From positions 434,001 through 498,000 of the forward strand of contig NW_026705227.1 of assembly GCF_029867415.1 (NCBI RefSeq): 64,000 nt of DNA, given 5' to 3'. Source of the stretch: Vicia villosa (taxonomy: Eukaryota > Streptophyta > Magnoliopsida > Fabales > Fabaceae). The position numbers were made by a program, and so were the translations under genes. Positions 46,353-58,050 of the stretch are shown in pieces. Positions within the stretch are counted from its first letter, which is position 1; each line of letters opens with the position of its first letter. A model generated the notes under the pieces. It saw only the letters and a program-made list of their open reading frames with translations. It made no database searches and had not been told where the DNA came from.

Positions 46353-49300
46353 TGTTGCACCCCAAAATTTGCCCTCTTTTATGTGTTATAAGTTATGGTA
46401 GACGTTTATTTCGTCTGCCAAAAATCAAAGAAAAACGATAAAGAACTTTTGTTGCTTCGAGATCATTAAGTCAAGGGCTTGTGAGGTGAATTACAAAAGA
46501 ATGATTCGTGATACAAAGTTATGAGCTTAAGGAGGGCGTTGTGCTCGAGGCGCCATTATACTTTTAATTGTACAAGTTTGGTTTGAGTTAAGGAATCAAG
46601 ATTGAATTAAAGTCTCAATGATTCAAGCATGAAGTCGATTTGATGGTCTAATTGATCTTATTATTCAAACTTCGTTCTAGGCATTTTGTTCATCAAGAAC
46701 TTAATTCAAGCTAAAAATACATGGTGCAAGAAATGGGATCGTGGATTGTTTGTGATCAAGGGATTATCATTTCGCTCAATTATTTGTTGATTGCAACACA
46801 AGGTGAATTGTTTTGGAAATTGAATTTAGGTTCATTTGAGAATAAAATGAGAATACAAAATCATTTAAGGTTTTTCATTGATTTCATTCATCAAGTCAAG
46901 ATTCATCATAATTCACTCAAAGTCTTATCCATAGGTTGTATTCAAAATTCAATACCAAACTTCACTCATGATTTCTTTACAAGAATTCATTACAAAAGTC
47001 CAATTTCTACATGTGCAAGTATGTCATTCAAAACTCTATTATTACATCACAATTCAAGGTTCACAATTCGAAGTTCAATTACAAAAGGTTCAATCTACAT
47101 CACAAAATTCATTATAAATATCCAAAGTTCAAATTGCCATGGCTATTTTCTTCTTCATACCACAGTTATCAATCAGGTCCACTAAAAGTATTCAATTCAA
47201 GCCATCTGCAATTCGATATGCGGTTCACTAAATAGCCCTGCATAAAAACCGAACCGAAACAAAAAGGCTTAACAAAAAAACGGAACCTGCAGCAAAAGAG
47301 ATGAAAAAAGAATCAAGAGGAGAATTAGAAGATCTGAGATTCAGGATTCACGATTTAATTCACAACAGAAACTTGGGAATGAGAGAAGAGAGAAAGCATA
47401 ACAGAAAAACAGATAACAGAAAAGAAACAAAAACTCACCTCTAACCGAATTGTAATAAACTTTTCCAATCTTCAATCTTCTCCAATCATCGCAAGATCCT
47501 TCAACCTTCAATCTCAAGAATCCTCTTTGTTCTCTCTGGGAACCGCACTGCATATTTCCTTACGCCATCTTCGATTTCTCTTCAGGATAACTGTTTTCTT
47601 CGATCTGGAATCGTCAACATTGAATCTTCATTTCTCTGCATATTCTCTCTGCAATCTCCATTACATGTTCTTCATCACCTTCAATCATTATCAATCACAA
47701 ACTCAGAAAATCTTCATCGTAACTCCATCGATCTTCTTCATCATCGTTCAACAACACATCAATCATCATCACCTTCGCAAACAACAACAATCTCCGAAGC
47801 ATCATCCAAATAGGCATCTGCAACAACGACAACATCGCATCATCAAGACGCATAAAACAAGTTGAAACTGGATTTCTCGTCTTCATATTTGTAGCTTATC
47901 TCTGGTTGATTGGTTTAAGATGGAACTGAGTTGAATCGGAGATGAACAAAGATAACAGGTTGAGAGTGGTCTACGATAGCGATGGGAAGAGATATGCTCC
48001 GCTGAGTCTCGCCGGAGAGATCTTGCGGCGCCGTCGCGTTTGGCGTGAGGAAGGAGAGCAGTCTGGAACGTTGCCATGTGATAACCCTAATCCTTTCCTA
48101 TTTTCTTTTTAATGCTAATTGAGAATATTATGTTGTTAATTGATTCATGAATCTACATTAGTTGATTAATCTGAGTATTAATTGGATCATTAATTTGAAA
48201 TTGACATAAAAAAAATCTGAGTCAATTATGAACAATATCATCATTTGTGATAAACTTGGGCCACCGAATTGCACAACACACTCCCCTACCATGGCCCATA
48301 TTTCATTTTTGTTAACATAGAAAATCTGTACAAAAACATTCCTTGGGCCAAAATGCTAGCCCTGCGCCTCAATCTTTGCCACACCATATTGCTCCATGAA
48401 CCCCCCCTGTATACTTAGTTGCCTATTTTTGAATTTGGTTTCCTTATCTAGTTTGTTCTGTATTATTTTTAGTATAACAAAAATATAAAATCATTGAGTT
48501 TTGTTAGATTTTTTGACATTATAAAAGATGAATAAAAATATGTAATATTTCTTTGTTAGATTTTAAATGCTTTTGTTACATAGTTTTGTTCTATTATTTT
48601 TTAGATGAAAATGTCATAAAAAAAATAATTTAATCTTGTTAGATTTTATTTTAGAATTTACTTAGAATTTAATTTCTATTATTTTCTATGGCGGGTGCGT
48701 GCCTCCTTGTTATTACTGATTTGGTTGTTGAGATGTGCGAGGTACTTCGAGAGAGCCTTCGATTGCGAATCGACTTACTTTGTGTTCCACTTTACTTGTG
48801 GGACACGAATTCGCTTCCAGTGCGATTGATTTGAGTCGTGTTCCACTTTAGTTGTGGGATACGAACTTTTTCCCGACGGGATTCATCTGTTCTCTCATTC
48901 ATTGAGATGTATATTCCTGCATTGTCTGGCTTGTGTTCTCTTGCAGGTAGCTTATGTGGTTATGCTCGACGCGTGCCACATGTCGCTTGTGATCTATTTT
49001 CACGACGACGCTTTCTGACTTACTTTGCTTGATGCTAGCTTACGTGAAGTATTTTGGACTTCTCTGCTTACGCTTTCTAGCTCATTGCGGATTTGCTATC
49101 CGTTCGGTATTGTCTCCCGTTTCATTTTATTTCTCTTGCACTTTATCGCTTTCTCGCATCATCCTTTAACATGAGAAGTAGGACCTAGACATGCATCTGG
49201 CCAAGCCCTCGAAAGAGGCTCTGTTTTTGTTGGTGTGTTTACATTTGTGCTTTGCGGCAGGGAGTCACGGTGTAATAAGTCCTATATGGCACTCCGTTAA

Positions 49301-50290
49301 GTCCTCATGGAAGGCATGCGGTAAGAGTTAGCAATGAACCCCCGCCTAGTCTCACCGAGTCTGTTCAGTATGCGTACGCTGCGCGTGGCTCGCTTCTGAA
49401 CCTGCACAAGATCTTGATATCGAGTATGTCAGGAAAAGGGTTCATGTAGCCGGACCCCCGCATTTCCTATAGCTCGCGTCGCTCGACGTTGATGCTCGGT
49501 GTACGCACACACCGTTTTCCTTTATGATCCGTGACGGCTTGGTTGCTGAGAGGGACTCGCTCCTCGTGTCTATGGCCCGATCATTTTCGCAAGGTCTAAT
49601 GCTTGGTTGACTTGGGTTGAGTTGCTCCCCTTGGCTATGGCTGGACCGCTTTTCTACCATTCGGTCAGTATTGTTGGTTTTGTTTGCTTTACGAGCGGAG
49701 CTCGTTTGTGTGATATTATTGTGTGCTTTCCCTTTTTCCCCGTAGGTGGCTAGTTTAGTTTAGACTTGTATTCTTTGTATGATAACATTAGGTAGCAAGC
49801 TTTCCCCCTTAGCTTAGGTCTTCCTCATGCATTCTTTAAAACACAAACCACACTCTTTGATTTTCTTTTCTTAAGAACTTGTTATTTCCGCTCCATTCCC
49901 AAGCGTAAGTCTCCAAAGGTCGAGCAGCGGAGTGTGAATGTAACTCGTTCACCTAAAAAACACAAAACAAACAGAAATTAGTTAGCCGAGCTACGGTAGC
50001 TCTGATTCTGCAAAACAGATACGTAGGCAGCGGGGTAGGGCCCGTGCGAGCACAATCCTTTATTTTCCCTACATTCTGCATTCATTTTAGTCCAGATTAG
50101 CGTAGATTTGTTACACACCCATTGATTTAGACACATGCGTGGATACCATCGAGTACGATGGGCGCGAGGGGTGCTAGCACCTTCCCCTCGCGTAACCGAC
50201 TCCCTTACCCTTTTTCTCTGGTCGGGAGACCGTTGTTTTGTTTTGTGGTTTGCTAGCATTCCCTTCCTTTTCAGGATAAATATGTTAGTG
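46353..50290 (+). mobile_element. Ogre-like Ty3/gypsy LTR with PBS
   Basis: Starts TGTTGCACCCCAAAATTTGC at 46353, the opening of long LTRs common in legume Ogre/Tat-type elements. It ends near 50275-50287, where TGGCGACTCTGTT at 50288 is a likely primer binding site, complementary to a tRNA-Arg-like 3' end. The last 250 bp hold the GGATACCATCGAGTACGATG and CCTCGCGTAACCGACTCCC blocks typical of the family's R-U5. At about 3.9 kb it is within the range known for Ogre LTRs. Only about 100 bp of plausible internal sequence follows before other DNA, so the body is lost or the LTR is nearly solo. The many short frames inside show no domains. Confidence 0.7.
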
Positions 50291-50389
50291 GCGACTCTGT
50301 TAATTTTCGCGGCAGCGACAGTGCTCACCATCATCGGTTGGAATTTTATTAGAAACTGTTCAAAGTATTCAAGTACTCTATAGAAGAAG

Positions 50390-51053
50390 AAACATCATCG
50401 TCAACTAGCGTGCGGACACACGTCATTCATTATCAGCGAAATGTTACTTATTACGAGAAGGGTATTAAATGTGTCTGTTCCCGAAGACTTTGGCGCTCTA
50501 TCATAGACTTTCACATTCCCTGATCCAGCGACCAGGTTGGAGCACGTATGGAAAATCCTCGTCTTGCAAAGTAGAGACAATGACTTGAGGAACAATTATT
50601 TTGTATCGTCCGCAAGACCCAAGATGAAAGACCCAGCGATATAGTAGAAGCAATAAAGCGGAAATAAACAAGTACACCTTTTCTTCCCTAGAAACATACG
50701 ATTCTACCCACTAAGTTTTGCAAACCATTTAGATCAATCTAACGGATGACCATGATCAACACCTCAATTCAGACATTCTATTGTTAATTGTTTCTCCTAT
50801 TTAAGAGGAAAGAAGTCATTTTTCAAACATTCAAATTTATTCTCACTCACACTCCTCTTTTCACTCTTCTACCGACTTAACGTTAGAATGATAATGTTAT
50901 AAGTTAACTCCCATTCTACTAGATCATAAACAAGTCCGGGCTTTGAGTAAGGCAACAAAAGCATTTGCCTAAGCCCTCTACTTTTTAGAATGCCTCCATT
51001 TTTCATACCTATAATAACAATACTAACTATTATTACTTTATAAGACTGATCCT
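50390..51053. other. Intergenic, unassigned
   Basis: Moderate GC for this window at 50400-50650, then AT-rich. I could not identify a gene or repeat family. Confidence 0.4.
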
Positions 51054-51062
51054 ATCATTAAA

Positions 51063-51787
51063 GAGTAATGTTATTCTTACACCATATTTATACACCAATA
51101 TTTACACCAAACATTGTTTACCGTATTTATACGATGAATAGTGTTTTTTAAAATAAAATAATAATATTTATTTATTTATTTTAAAAATTACGAACAACAC
51201 TGTTCATGTACGGATGTGCATTAACCAACTTTATTACTGCATTAACCAAGTTTTTACACTGCATTAACCAAGTTTGACTACTGCTAAAAAATATTTTTAA
51301 TACTTGAATGTTGCATTAGCCAACTTCATTACTGCATTACCCAAGTTTTTACACTGCATTAACCAAGTTTGGTGACGGCTAAAAATTATTTTTAATACCT
51401 AGATGTTGCATTAACCAATTTCATTACCGCATTAACCATGTTTTTACACTGCATTAACCAAATTTGAGTAATGCTATACCCATGAACAGTAAAAAACCTG
51501 ATCAATGCAGTAATGAAGTTGGTTAATGCAATATCCAGGTATTAAAAATAATTTTTAGCAGTCATCAAACTTGGTTAATGCAGTGTAAAAACTTAGTTAA
51601 TGCAGTAATGAAGTTGGTTAATGCACGTCCGTACATGAACAATGTTGTCCGTAATTTTAAAAATAAAAAATATTTTTTATAAATATTATTATTTTATTTT
51701 AAAAAACACTGTTTACCGTATAAATACGGTGTACAGTGTTTGGTGTAAGTATTGGTGTATAAATAAAGTGTAAGAATATTATTACTC
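51063..51787. mobile_element. Fold-back MULE-type MITE
   Basis: A 725-bp element with a perfect 9-bp target duplication, ATCATTAAA, at 51054-51062 and 51788-51796. Its two halves mirror each other: GAGTAATGTTATTCTTACAC with TATTTATACACCAATA at the left returns in inverse at the right. Further in, CATTAACCAAGTTTTTACAC blocks repeat three times on the left and return inverted on the right as GGTTAATGCAGTGTAAAAAC. Nearly the whole element could form a long hairpin. No coding capacity. Confidence 0.9.
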
Positions 51788-52098
51788 ATCATTAAAAAGT
51801 TGTTTGCGTACACTTTTGAAATTTTATTATATTGATTTATTATTGTGTGGTTGTCACTGTGCTCCTGTCGATTTGTTTAATTAGTTTATAACTTTGTTTT
51901 TTAATTGAAGCAGTAAACAATTAATAAAAACTATTAGTTTATAACTTTGTTTTTTAATTGAAGCAGTAAACAATTAATAGAAACACACCTTGAACGTGTG
52001 AACACCATACAACAACGTACAAATAATACTCTTTCAGATTTTTTTATAAGAGGATCAAATTTTGTTCACCCAAACGTTTAATACTAACTTTTAAAATT

Positions 52099-53457
52099 TC
52101 AAATGGCCTCAAGCCCTTGAACAAAAAGGGTTGAAAAGGCTTCCATCTCATGCTTGTTCAAAGCCAAACCAATCTCAATTCCACCATTGTGATTCTTACT
52201 CTCACTAAGAGAAAATGCACCTGTTTTATCTGTTGAAGCCATATCAACTTTCTTTGGCTTTCCAAATCCAAAATCAATATCATAGACTTCAAACCTTGGT
52301 GATCCAGCAGTAGAATAGAGTTTAAAACTCTCCTTAGGGTTTAACATATCATGCAACCAATTTTCAGCTCCATCTAACACTCCATTTTTCACCTTTTCCA
52401 AACGTTCACTAATCCCTTCTAAAGCACTTAAAAATCCACCTTTTCCCATTAACTTCTTTGTCTCAAGCTTTATAATATGTCCTACAACACAATTACCAAA
52501 ATACATAGAAGAAATTGAAGGTTCCAATCTTGTTCTACAATCCACACTAAATATGAAACTCACCTTTTCATCCTTTAGTTCTTCTGTTTTTGCTAAACAT
52601 GATATCACATAAGCACATGTAACTGAAAAAGTTGACAGATTTATAACATTCATTTTCATCTCATTTTTTGCATTCTTCTTAAGCTTTTGAATATTTGAAG
52701 GTGATAATTCAAATAAACTTTTAACTGCATCATTTTTCAACCTACCAGGAAATTCCCAAACCTTGAGACTTTTATTATTTGGTCCATAATGATTCATCAA
52801 AGCATCAGCATATGCTTCACTGATTCCACTATAATGATCTTCTACCACTGATCTATCAAAACAAGGTGTTACATTTCCAAGGTTAGGGTTAGAACATGTA
52901 ATATAAGACCATGATTTCATAAAATTGGTTGAAGATTTTCCATCAAAAGCAACATGGTGTGTGGATATTCCAATGCAAAAACCTTTGTTCGGAAACAAAG
53001 TGACTTGAATTGAAATCAAAGAAGCTTTTTCATCTGAAGTTTTCAAAAGAGGTATCAAGTGATGTCTCTTTGAAGCTTCACAATGATTTGAAGAAAGATC
53101 TTCAAAACTTTCTTTGGACTCAACAACGGTAAAGGAAACAGAATCGCCGTGAACATAGTTTATGATTGGTTTTGATGAATCAATAGGCCAAATTATGTTG
53201 CCGGAAAGAGGGAGAAAAAGTTCAAGTGTGAGTGAAAGAGAGTTTTTGAGATTTGGAAGAAGAATTTCATAGAAAAAAGTGGTTGAGTTTGTGAGTTCAT
53301 AGAAAAAGAGACGTTGAACTGGTGGAAATCTTAACCATAGAAGATCAAAGAAAGTTAAGGGAAGTGAGGTTGGTGATTGAGAAGGTTTTGATGGTTCATG
53401 AAATGGCTCAACATTGCAAACTTCAATAATTTTGAATGATTGTTCTTGTTGTGCCAT
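52099..53457 (-). CDS. BAHD acyltransferase, malonyltransferase-like
   Basis: Cytosolic acyl-CoA-dependent acyltransferase, intronless, 452 aa from the ATG at 53457. The catalytic HHVAFD lies at 167-172 and the structural DFGFG at about 395-399. YFGNCV is also present, a mark of the BAHD clade that acylates flavonoid and anthocyanin glycosides. In legumes this clade includes isoflavone-glucoside malonyltransferases, so malonyl-CoA with a flavonoid glucoside is the likely reaction; that is inference, and an aromatic acyl donor cannot be excluded. The in-frame ATG 39 nt upstream (53496) would add a hydrophobic 13-residue leader unlike the family, so I chose the second ATG (MAQQEQSFKIIE). Length and motifs indicate a functional enzyme. 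Confidence 0.93.
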   Translation of the reverse strand: MAQQEQSFKIIEVCNVEPFHEPSKPSQSPTSLPLTFFDLLWLRFPPVQRLFFYELTNSTTFFYEILLPNLKNSLSLTLELFLPLSGNIIWPIDSSKPIINYVHGDSVSFTVVESKESFEDLSSNHCEASKRHHLIPLLKTSDEKASLISIQVTLFPNKGFCIGISTHHVAFDGKSSTNFMKSWSYITCSNPNLGNVTPCFDRSVVEDHYSGISEAYADALMNHYGPNNKSLKVWEFPGRLKNDAVKSLFELSPSNIQKLKKNAKNEMKMNVINLSTFSVTCAYVISCLAKTEELKDEKVSFIFSVDCRTRLEPSISSMYFGNCVVGHIIKLETKKLMGKGGFLSALEGISERLEKVKNGVLDGAENWLHDMLNPKESFKLYSTAGSPRFEVYDIDFGFGKPKKVDMASTDKTGAFSLSESKNHNGGIEIGLALNKHEMEAFSTLFVQGLEAI

Positions 53458-53518
53458 TGGAGAAAGAAAAAAAAGAAAGAAAGAAAGGTTTATCACATAA
53501 CAACCAATCTCAAAGCAT

Positions 53519-53527
53519 TAATATAGA
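53519..53527 (-). promoter_or_regulatory. TATA box of the BAHD gene
   Basis: CTATATTAAT on the minus strand lies about 62-70 nt upstream of the chosen start codon. The leader between is short and CT-rich (repeated CTTT). The spacing also argues against the upstream ATG at 53496. Confidence 0.5.
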
Positions 53528-53529
53528 GT

Positions 53530-54330
53530 TTAATTGCTAGGGTAAAATCGTAATCATACATATTAATGTGAGATCAATCATATACAAATATATGTCTAAA
53601 ATATCTTTACAAATATTAGTATATAGTAATTAATTCCTAAAATATAATAATATTAAATTATTTAACGATTGAAATTGATTGATTTTATATGAATTAAATC
53701 TTAATATAATAATTTTGAAGATTCAATAATAATATAAGAAAAATTATTTGATACAATGAACTTTTATGAGGTATTCTTTAAATTTATTTTAAAATAATTT
53801 AAATTAACTTAATATATGGAATAATAGTTGCTTACACGATAAGACATTATGAATTTTATGATTTGTTGAACACTATTAAAAATTAAATGACATTTATTAA
53901 TATGAAAATGCTTAGAAGGTAAGGCATTATGAAATTTATGATTTGATGACATGTGTTTCTCTTTTATTTTATTCTAGATTCTAGATTATGGTCAAATATG
54001 AGAAAAAATTGTTGGACCGAGAAAATTGACTTTTTATGTTAATCTGATTTTTATTTAACACCAATCACTTTTGTCATGTGAATCTACCTATTCCTATATG
54101 TTAATTGCCAAATTCTTTTAATGCTCTTATTTAAAGAAGATTATATATGTATTGTGAGATGGGTATACAATATTTGTTAAAGTATGATTTTACTAGTCAA
54201 AGACCACACTACCTTTATATAGGAGTGTGAAAAGAAAATCAATTAACTAAATTGGTATCTACTATCTACAAGTACAATGAATTTTAGGCGGTAGGTGGCT
54301 AGAATTCTGGTTGGTAAAAAATTCTTAAAT
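53530..54330. other. 5' flank of the BAHD gene
   Basis: AT-rich, no gene. GTAAGGCATTATGAAATTTA-like words occur twice (53840-53862 and 53920-53945). Confidence 0.45.
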
Positions 54331-55069
54331 GAATTTTTTACCAATATCTACCATCTTTTTGCAAATTATATCCAGCTATACCGTTCAATTCTCTTATATT
54401 TCTCATTCTATCATATTTTCAAAATAAAAAAAACATATATTACACAATCTCCGCCCGTTATACATGTGGAGACTTTAATATTTACGAACCTCTGCCCATT
54501 AGTCTGGCGGAGCAGTGTACTTGTTTTTTAATTTAAATTTAATATTTAAAATAAATATATATTAAAATAAATAGTATAAATAATAATAAAAAATTAAAAT
54601 ATATCAAAATAAAAATTAAAATAATAAAATAATCAAAAATTCTGCCAATTACAATACTAGAGCTGTACTTAAATATAAAAAAATTTGCCATCAAAATAAT
54701 TATAAACATATATAAATCTTTATTTTTATTTTTTCTACTATAAAATAAAAAATTATTTATTAATTATTATAACATTTATTATAAAATTGATTTATTTTAA
54801 TATATTTTAATTTTTTATTATTAGTTATACTATTTATTTTAATATATATTTATTTTAAATATTAAATTTAGAAAAAAACAAGTACACTGCTCCGCCAAAC
54901 CAATGGGCCGAGGTTCGTAAGCTTTAAAGTCTCCACAAGTACAATGAACGGAGGTTCTTTAATGTATGTTTTTTTCTTGTTTGAAAATATGTAGAATAGA
55001 AAATATGAAGGAATTGAATGGTATAGTGGGATATAATTTGCAAAAAGGTGGTAGGTTGGTAAAAAATTC
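54331..55069. mobile_element. Long inverted repeat / fold-back element
   Basis: Arms of about 280 bp (54331-54610 and 54790-55069) are inverted copies of each other, joined by an AT-rich spacer of about 180 bp. The ends are GAATTTTTTACCAA and its inverse TTGGTAAAAAATTC. Internal landmarks such as CTCCGC(C)CGTT, GTGGAGACTTTAA and GGCGGAGCAGTGTACTTG occur in both arms. TTAAAT flanks both ends, but the full target duplication is ambiguous because the left flank repeats the terminal motif. No coding capacity. Confidence 0.8.
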
Positions 55070-55186
55070 TTAAATTGATGTATTTGGTCAAGTTAGGCGT
55101 CTCACTTTATTTAAAATATTTAATTGTTAATGCGATTACTATTGGCACTGGCGTTCCACTTTATTTAAAATATTTACTCCATCCGT

Positions 55187-55449
55187 CTCATAATAGATAT
55201 ATTCTTTTTAATTTTTATTTTGTCTTAAATTATTTGTCCTTTTAGAATATCAATGTGATATTTATTATTTATTTTCACTACTTGCCCTTATTTATTGTAT
55301 TTTAATTCATGTAACTATTCCACTATCTATTATTAATAAGATTATTTTAATAAATGATATTCATTTTATCATTAAAAGTAACAGAATTAATTATTATCTT
55401 AAAAAGCGTGAAAATTAAAAAGAGAACACGTATTGTGAAACGGAGGAAG
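55187..55449. mobile_element. Stowaway (Tc1/mariner) MITE
   Basis: A 263-bp element starting CTCCATCCGTCTCATAATAG and ending in the inverse of CTTCCTCCGTTTCACAATA, flanked by TA on each side. These are the standard Stowaway ends. It sits in the second copy of a local duplication, and the first copy shows the uninterrupted site. Confidence 0.9.
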
Positions 55450-55872
55450 TAATTGTTAATACGAGTACTATTGGATTGGGTTTAAATAAAGTGAGATTTT
55501 TTTTTTTAAATTTTTTTTATAGAAAAAACAACAATTGTTTAGAAAAATATTGATGATTCAAGGTTTTTCACATGTCTGCCCCTTTTTTTATGATATTCAT
55601 TGACCCTCCACTGTGCTTTCCCCTTTTGTAAGGTATGTCTCAAACAAACAGAGATAAGAAAACTAAAACATCTAAGAAATTACAACGGTTAAAACAATGT
55701 CACCTGTTCCATGCATCATTCGAGTGCAATTCACGTCGTATTCCACATTCTCCTACCAACATTTTCTTTCTCCGATCACAACACCACCCCTTGTTCTAAG
55801 CCTCTTGATACTTCTTATCTCTTCGCCGGGTTGGTACTCCCCTTCCAAAAACCTCAAGAGAGTCCTCTTTAG

Positions 55873-56346
55873 TTGGGCCACGGAATTGATATTCCAAAAC
55901 ATTACCAACATCACTCATGGGGCTTCACCCAACAGACCCACGACGCGGGCCCCTCCACTAGACAACCCAACCCTGACATGGGCCCAGATGATGAATACGA
56001 CCCAAACGGGCCAATGATCCCGCAATCGTCACTTTACCATAGCTCCCAACAATCACAACAATAACAATATGGCTACATGACACCCCAACAAACAATGCCT
56101 TTTTTCCAAGGCAACTCAAGCACTGGGTTTTACCAACCATACGAGGCGACCCCACCACCACGACCAATCTTTGAGGGCATGGGGACCCGACTATTTGACA
56201 GTAGGATTGAAGACTACATGTCCAACGAGCGCATGGAGGGGCTAATCCGAGGCCCACCTACCCAAACACAACCAGAACATCCAAGGACTAGGGGGTCGTC
56301 GACCACCTTCCCAACGGATCCGAACAGCGCCTTCTTACGGAACTGA
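55873..56346 (+). pseudogene. Mobile-domain element relic, C-terminal part
   Basis: One reading frame from 55873 to the stop at 56344-56346, broken by a TAA at 56062-56064 in a Gln-rich run. The translation is rich in Pro, Gln, Ser and Thr and includes TPQQTMPFFQG and LFDSRIEDYM. It looks like the low-complexity tail of a plant-mobile-domain protein of the kind carried by legume transposons. The conserved domain itself is not visible upstream. It resembles the frame at 243-635 in composition and TPQQ motif. Confidence 0.45.
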
Positions 56347-56549
56347 CGGTCATAAGGGTCGCGATTAGAATAATTTTAATGTTTTTTAAAAATATATTCC
56401 TGTATTTCCCGTATTTGTAATGTTTTACCCGTATTTCCAATTGTAATGCATCGTCTTATATCAATAATATATATTCCCGCAATTCTAATTATTTATTTAG
56501 TAGGTTTTCTTTTTTTTTAAATATTAAAAAAAAAACAAAAAAAAATGCA

Positions 56550-56720
56550 GCACGTTGGCGCCACCCGAGGTGGCTTAAAAAACTCCCCTTACACTATGGC
56601 GCCACCTGGGGTGGCGCATATGAGGAAAAATTAACACTATGGCACCATGGGAGGTGGCTCCTATGTGTAGGGCACCTCCCAAACCTGGCTACCCAGGTAA
56701 TTTTTCCCAAAACCTGGTTT
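56550..56720. repeat. Cluster of ~20-nt quasi-palindromes, GGCGCCACC word
   Basis: Three to four copies of GGCGCCACC, a 4-nt centre, then GGTGGC(G/T)(C), at about 56561-56580, 56604-56624, 56641-56661 and a weaker one at 56670-56696. Each can fold as a hairpin. The spacing between copies is about 30-45 bp. The cluster lies about 205 bp downstream of the mobile-domain relic and just before a poly(T) run, the same order as at 636-1000. Confidence 0.6.
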
Positions 56721-56752
56721 ATTGGGTAATTTTTTTTTTTAAAGTTGGTTAT

Positions 56753-58050
56753 TGATAAGTGCCAAAATGTCGATATTTTGAGTATATATTTGTGGCACTT
56801 ATCGATTCTATTCTTATGGTTTTTGTATTAAAATCCTAACTTTTGTGTAACTATGTGCATACTTGTGTTTTTGATTCATTTTTATACCAATTAATAGTTT
56901 ACCATTCATTTTATAGGTGTTCATGCATATTTGGAGCATTGAGTAATAAAGACCAAAGGTTAAGCTTCAAGAATGCAAAGTTTACCAATTCATCAAAGAA
57001 TAAGGCTCAAAATAAGGATGATATAAATCATCAATTTGGTTACCATTTAGTCATTATTAGATAGAGCATTGAATAAGCTATCTAACACTTCGAATCGGGC
57101 GCAAATCGGAGTTACGGTTCTCGAGTTATGGCGAAAACAAAATCTGTTTTTTTTCGTGACAGCAGAGTCCGCTAAGCGGATCTTTGTGCCGCTAAGGGAG
57201 CTGAAGATTTTCAGACTTGTTAAAAAGGGAAAAAAATCACATTTTTAGGTCATGGGTTGGGTATTTTTGAGTCCCAACACCATCAACATCATTTTTTGGT
57301 TAGATTAGCTTAGAAAACAACTATGGAGCTTGCATTTGGATGATCAGAGGTGGATTACTCATCAATCGGAGCTGACAACCCGTGAGATCTTCGGTTCATT
57401 TCTCATCTTTTTTGTGTATTCTCTTATAGTTGGGTTTTGTGTATGTATTTACTTTAATCTCATGTATATTTATCGCCCATGGCGTTATATTTAACTTGCT
57501 TTATAAATCTGTGTTGATTGTTGTCTTAGATTTTTGCTTTGTGCTTGGGATTTGGGTTGCTTTAGAGATAAACTGCTTGAATCCTTATCTAGGATGATTA
57601 TCTGTTAGTTTCTAAACTCTAGAGATAAATTTAGAGCTAACAATCACTGTGTATATTTGTACTTAATGCTTTCGTGTTTGAGCAGCGCGCGAGAGATCGT
57701 TGACGCGAGAATATGGATGTTCTCGCGACTTTGCGTTAGAGATAACCTTAGTTGTGAATTGTCTCGTAGGTGCTTCAGAGATGAACACTTATGTGAGAGA
57801 TACGTGATAACATAGACGAATATCGTGGGTTGAGTATAACTGGTCGACAAGTTTAAGTTTGTAAGAAGTAGATCATATGCAAAACTTGATAAGTCTTATC
57901 TTTCCGAAGAATGAATTCTTTTATGTTCATATATTTTACTTTTCCATTCTTATACTTTTGTCATTCAAACCCAATTTCGAAACCATAAAAACTTTTAAAT
58001 GGCATTCTCACCATCTGCTTTAACAGTTATTTGCATTTTTTTCTAATAGC
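56753..58050 (+). repeat. LTR-like dispersed repeat, family unsure
   Basis: Starts near TGATAAGTGCCAAAATG and contains GAGTCCGCTAAGCGGATC and a conserved GATTTGGGTTGCTTTAGAGA region. No frames longer than noise. The sequence looks like the LTR or leader of a gypsy element seen repeatedly in legume genomes, but no partner LTR or PBS was found, so the borders are guesses. Confidence 0.35.

Noticed and set aside
46721..47865. Open frames inside the Ogre-like LTR
   Set aside because: Low-complexity Ser/His/Asn-rich translations without domains, inside a noncoding LTR.
49442..50383. Short frames on both strands around 50 kb
   Set aside because: They fall in the higher-GC R-U5 part of the LTR, where stops are rarer. 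No family resemblance.
53458..53496. Upstream in-frame ATG of the BAHD gene
   Set aside because: It adds a hydrophobic leader not found in the family and lies too close to the likely TATA box to leave a normal 5' UTR.
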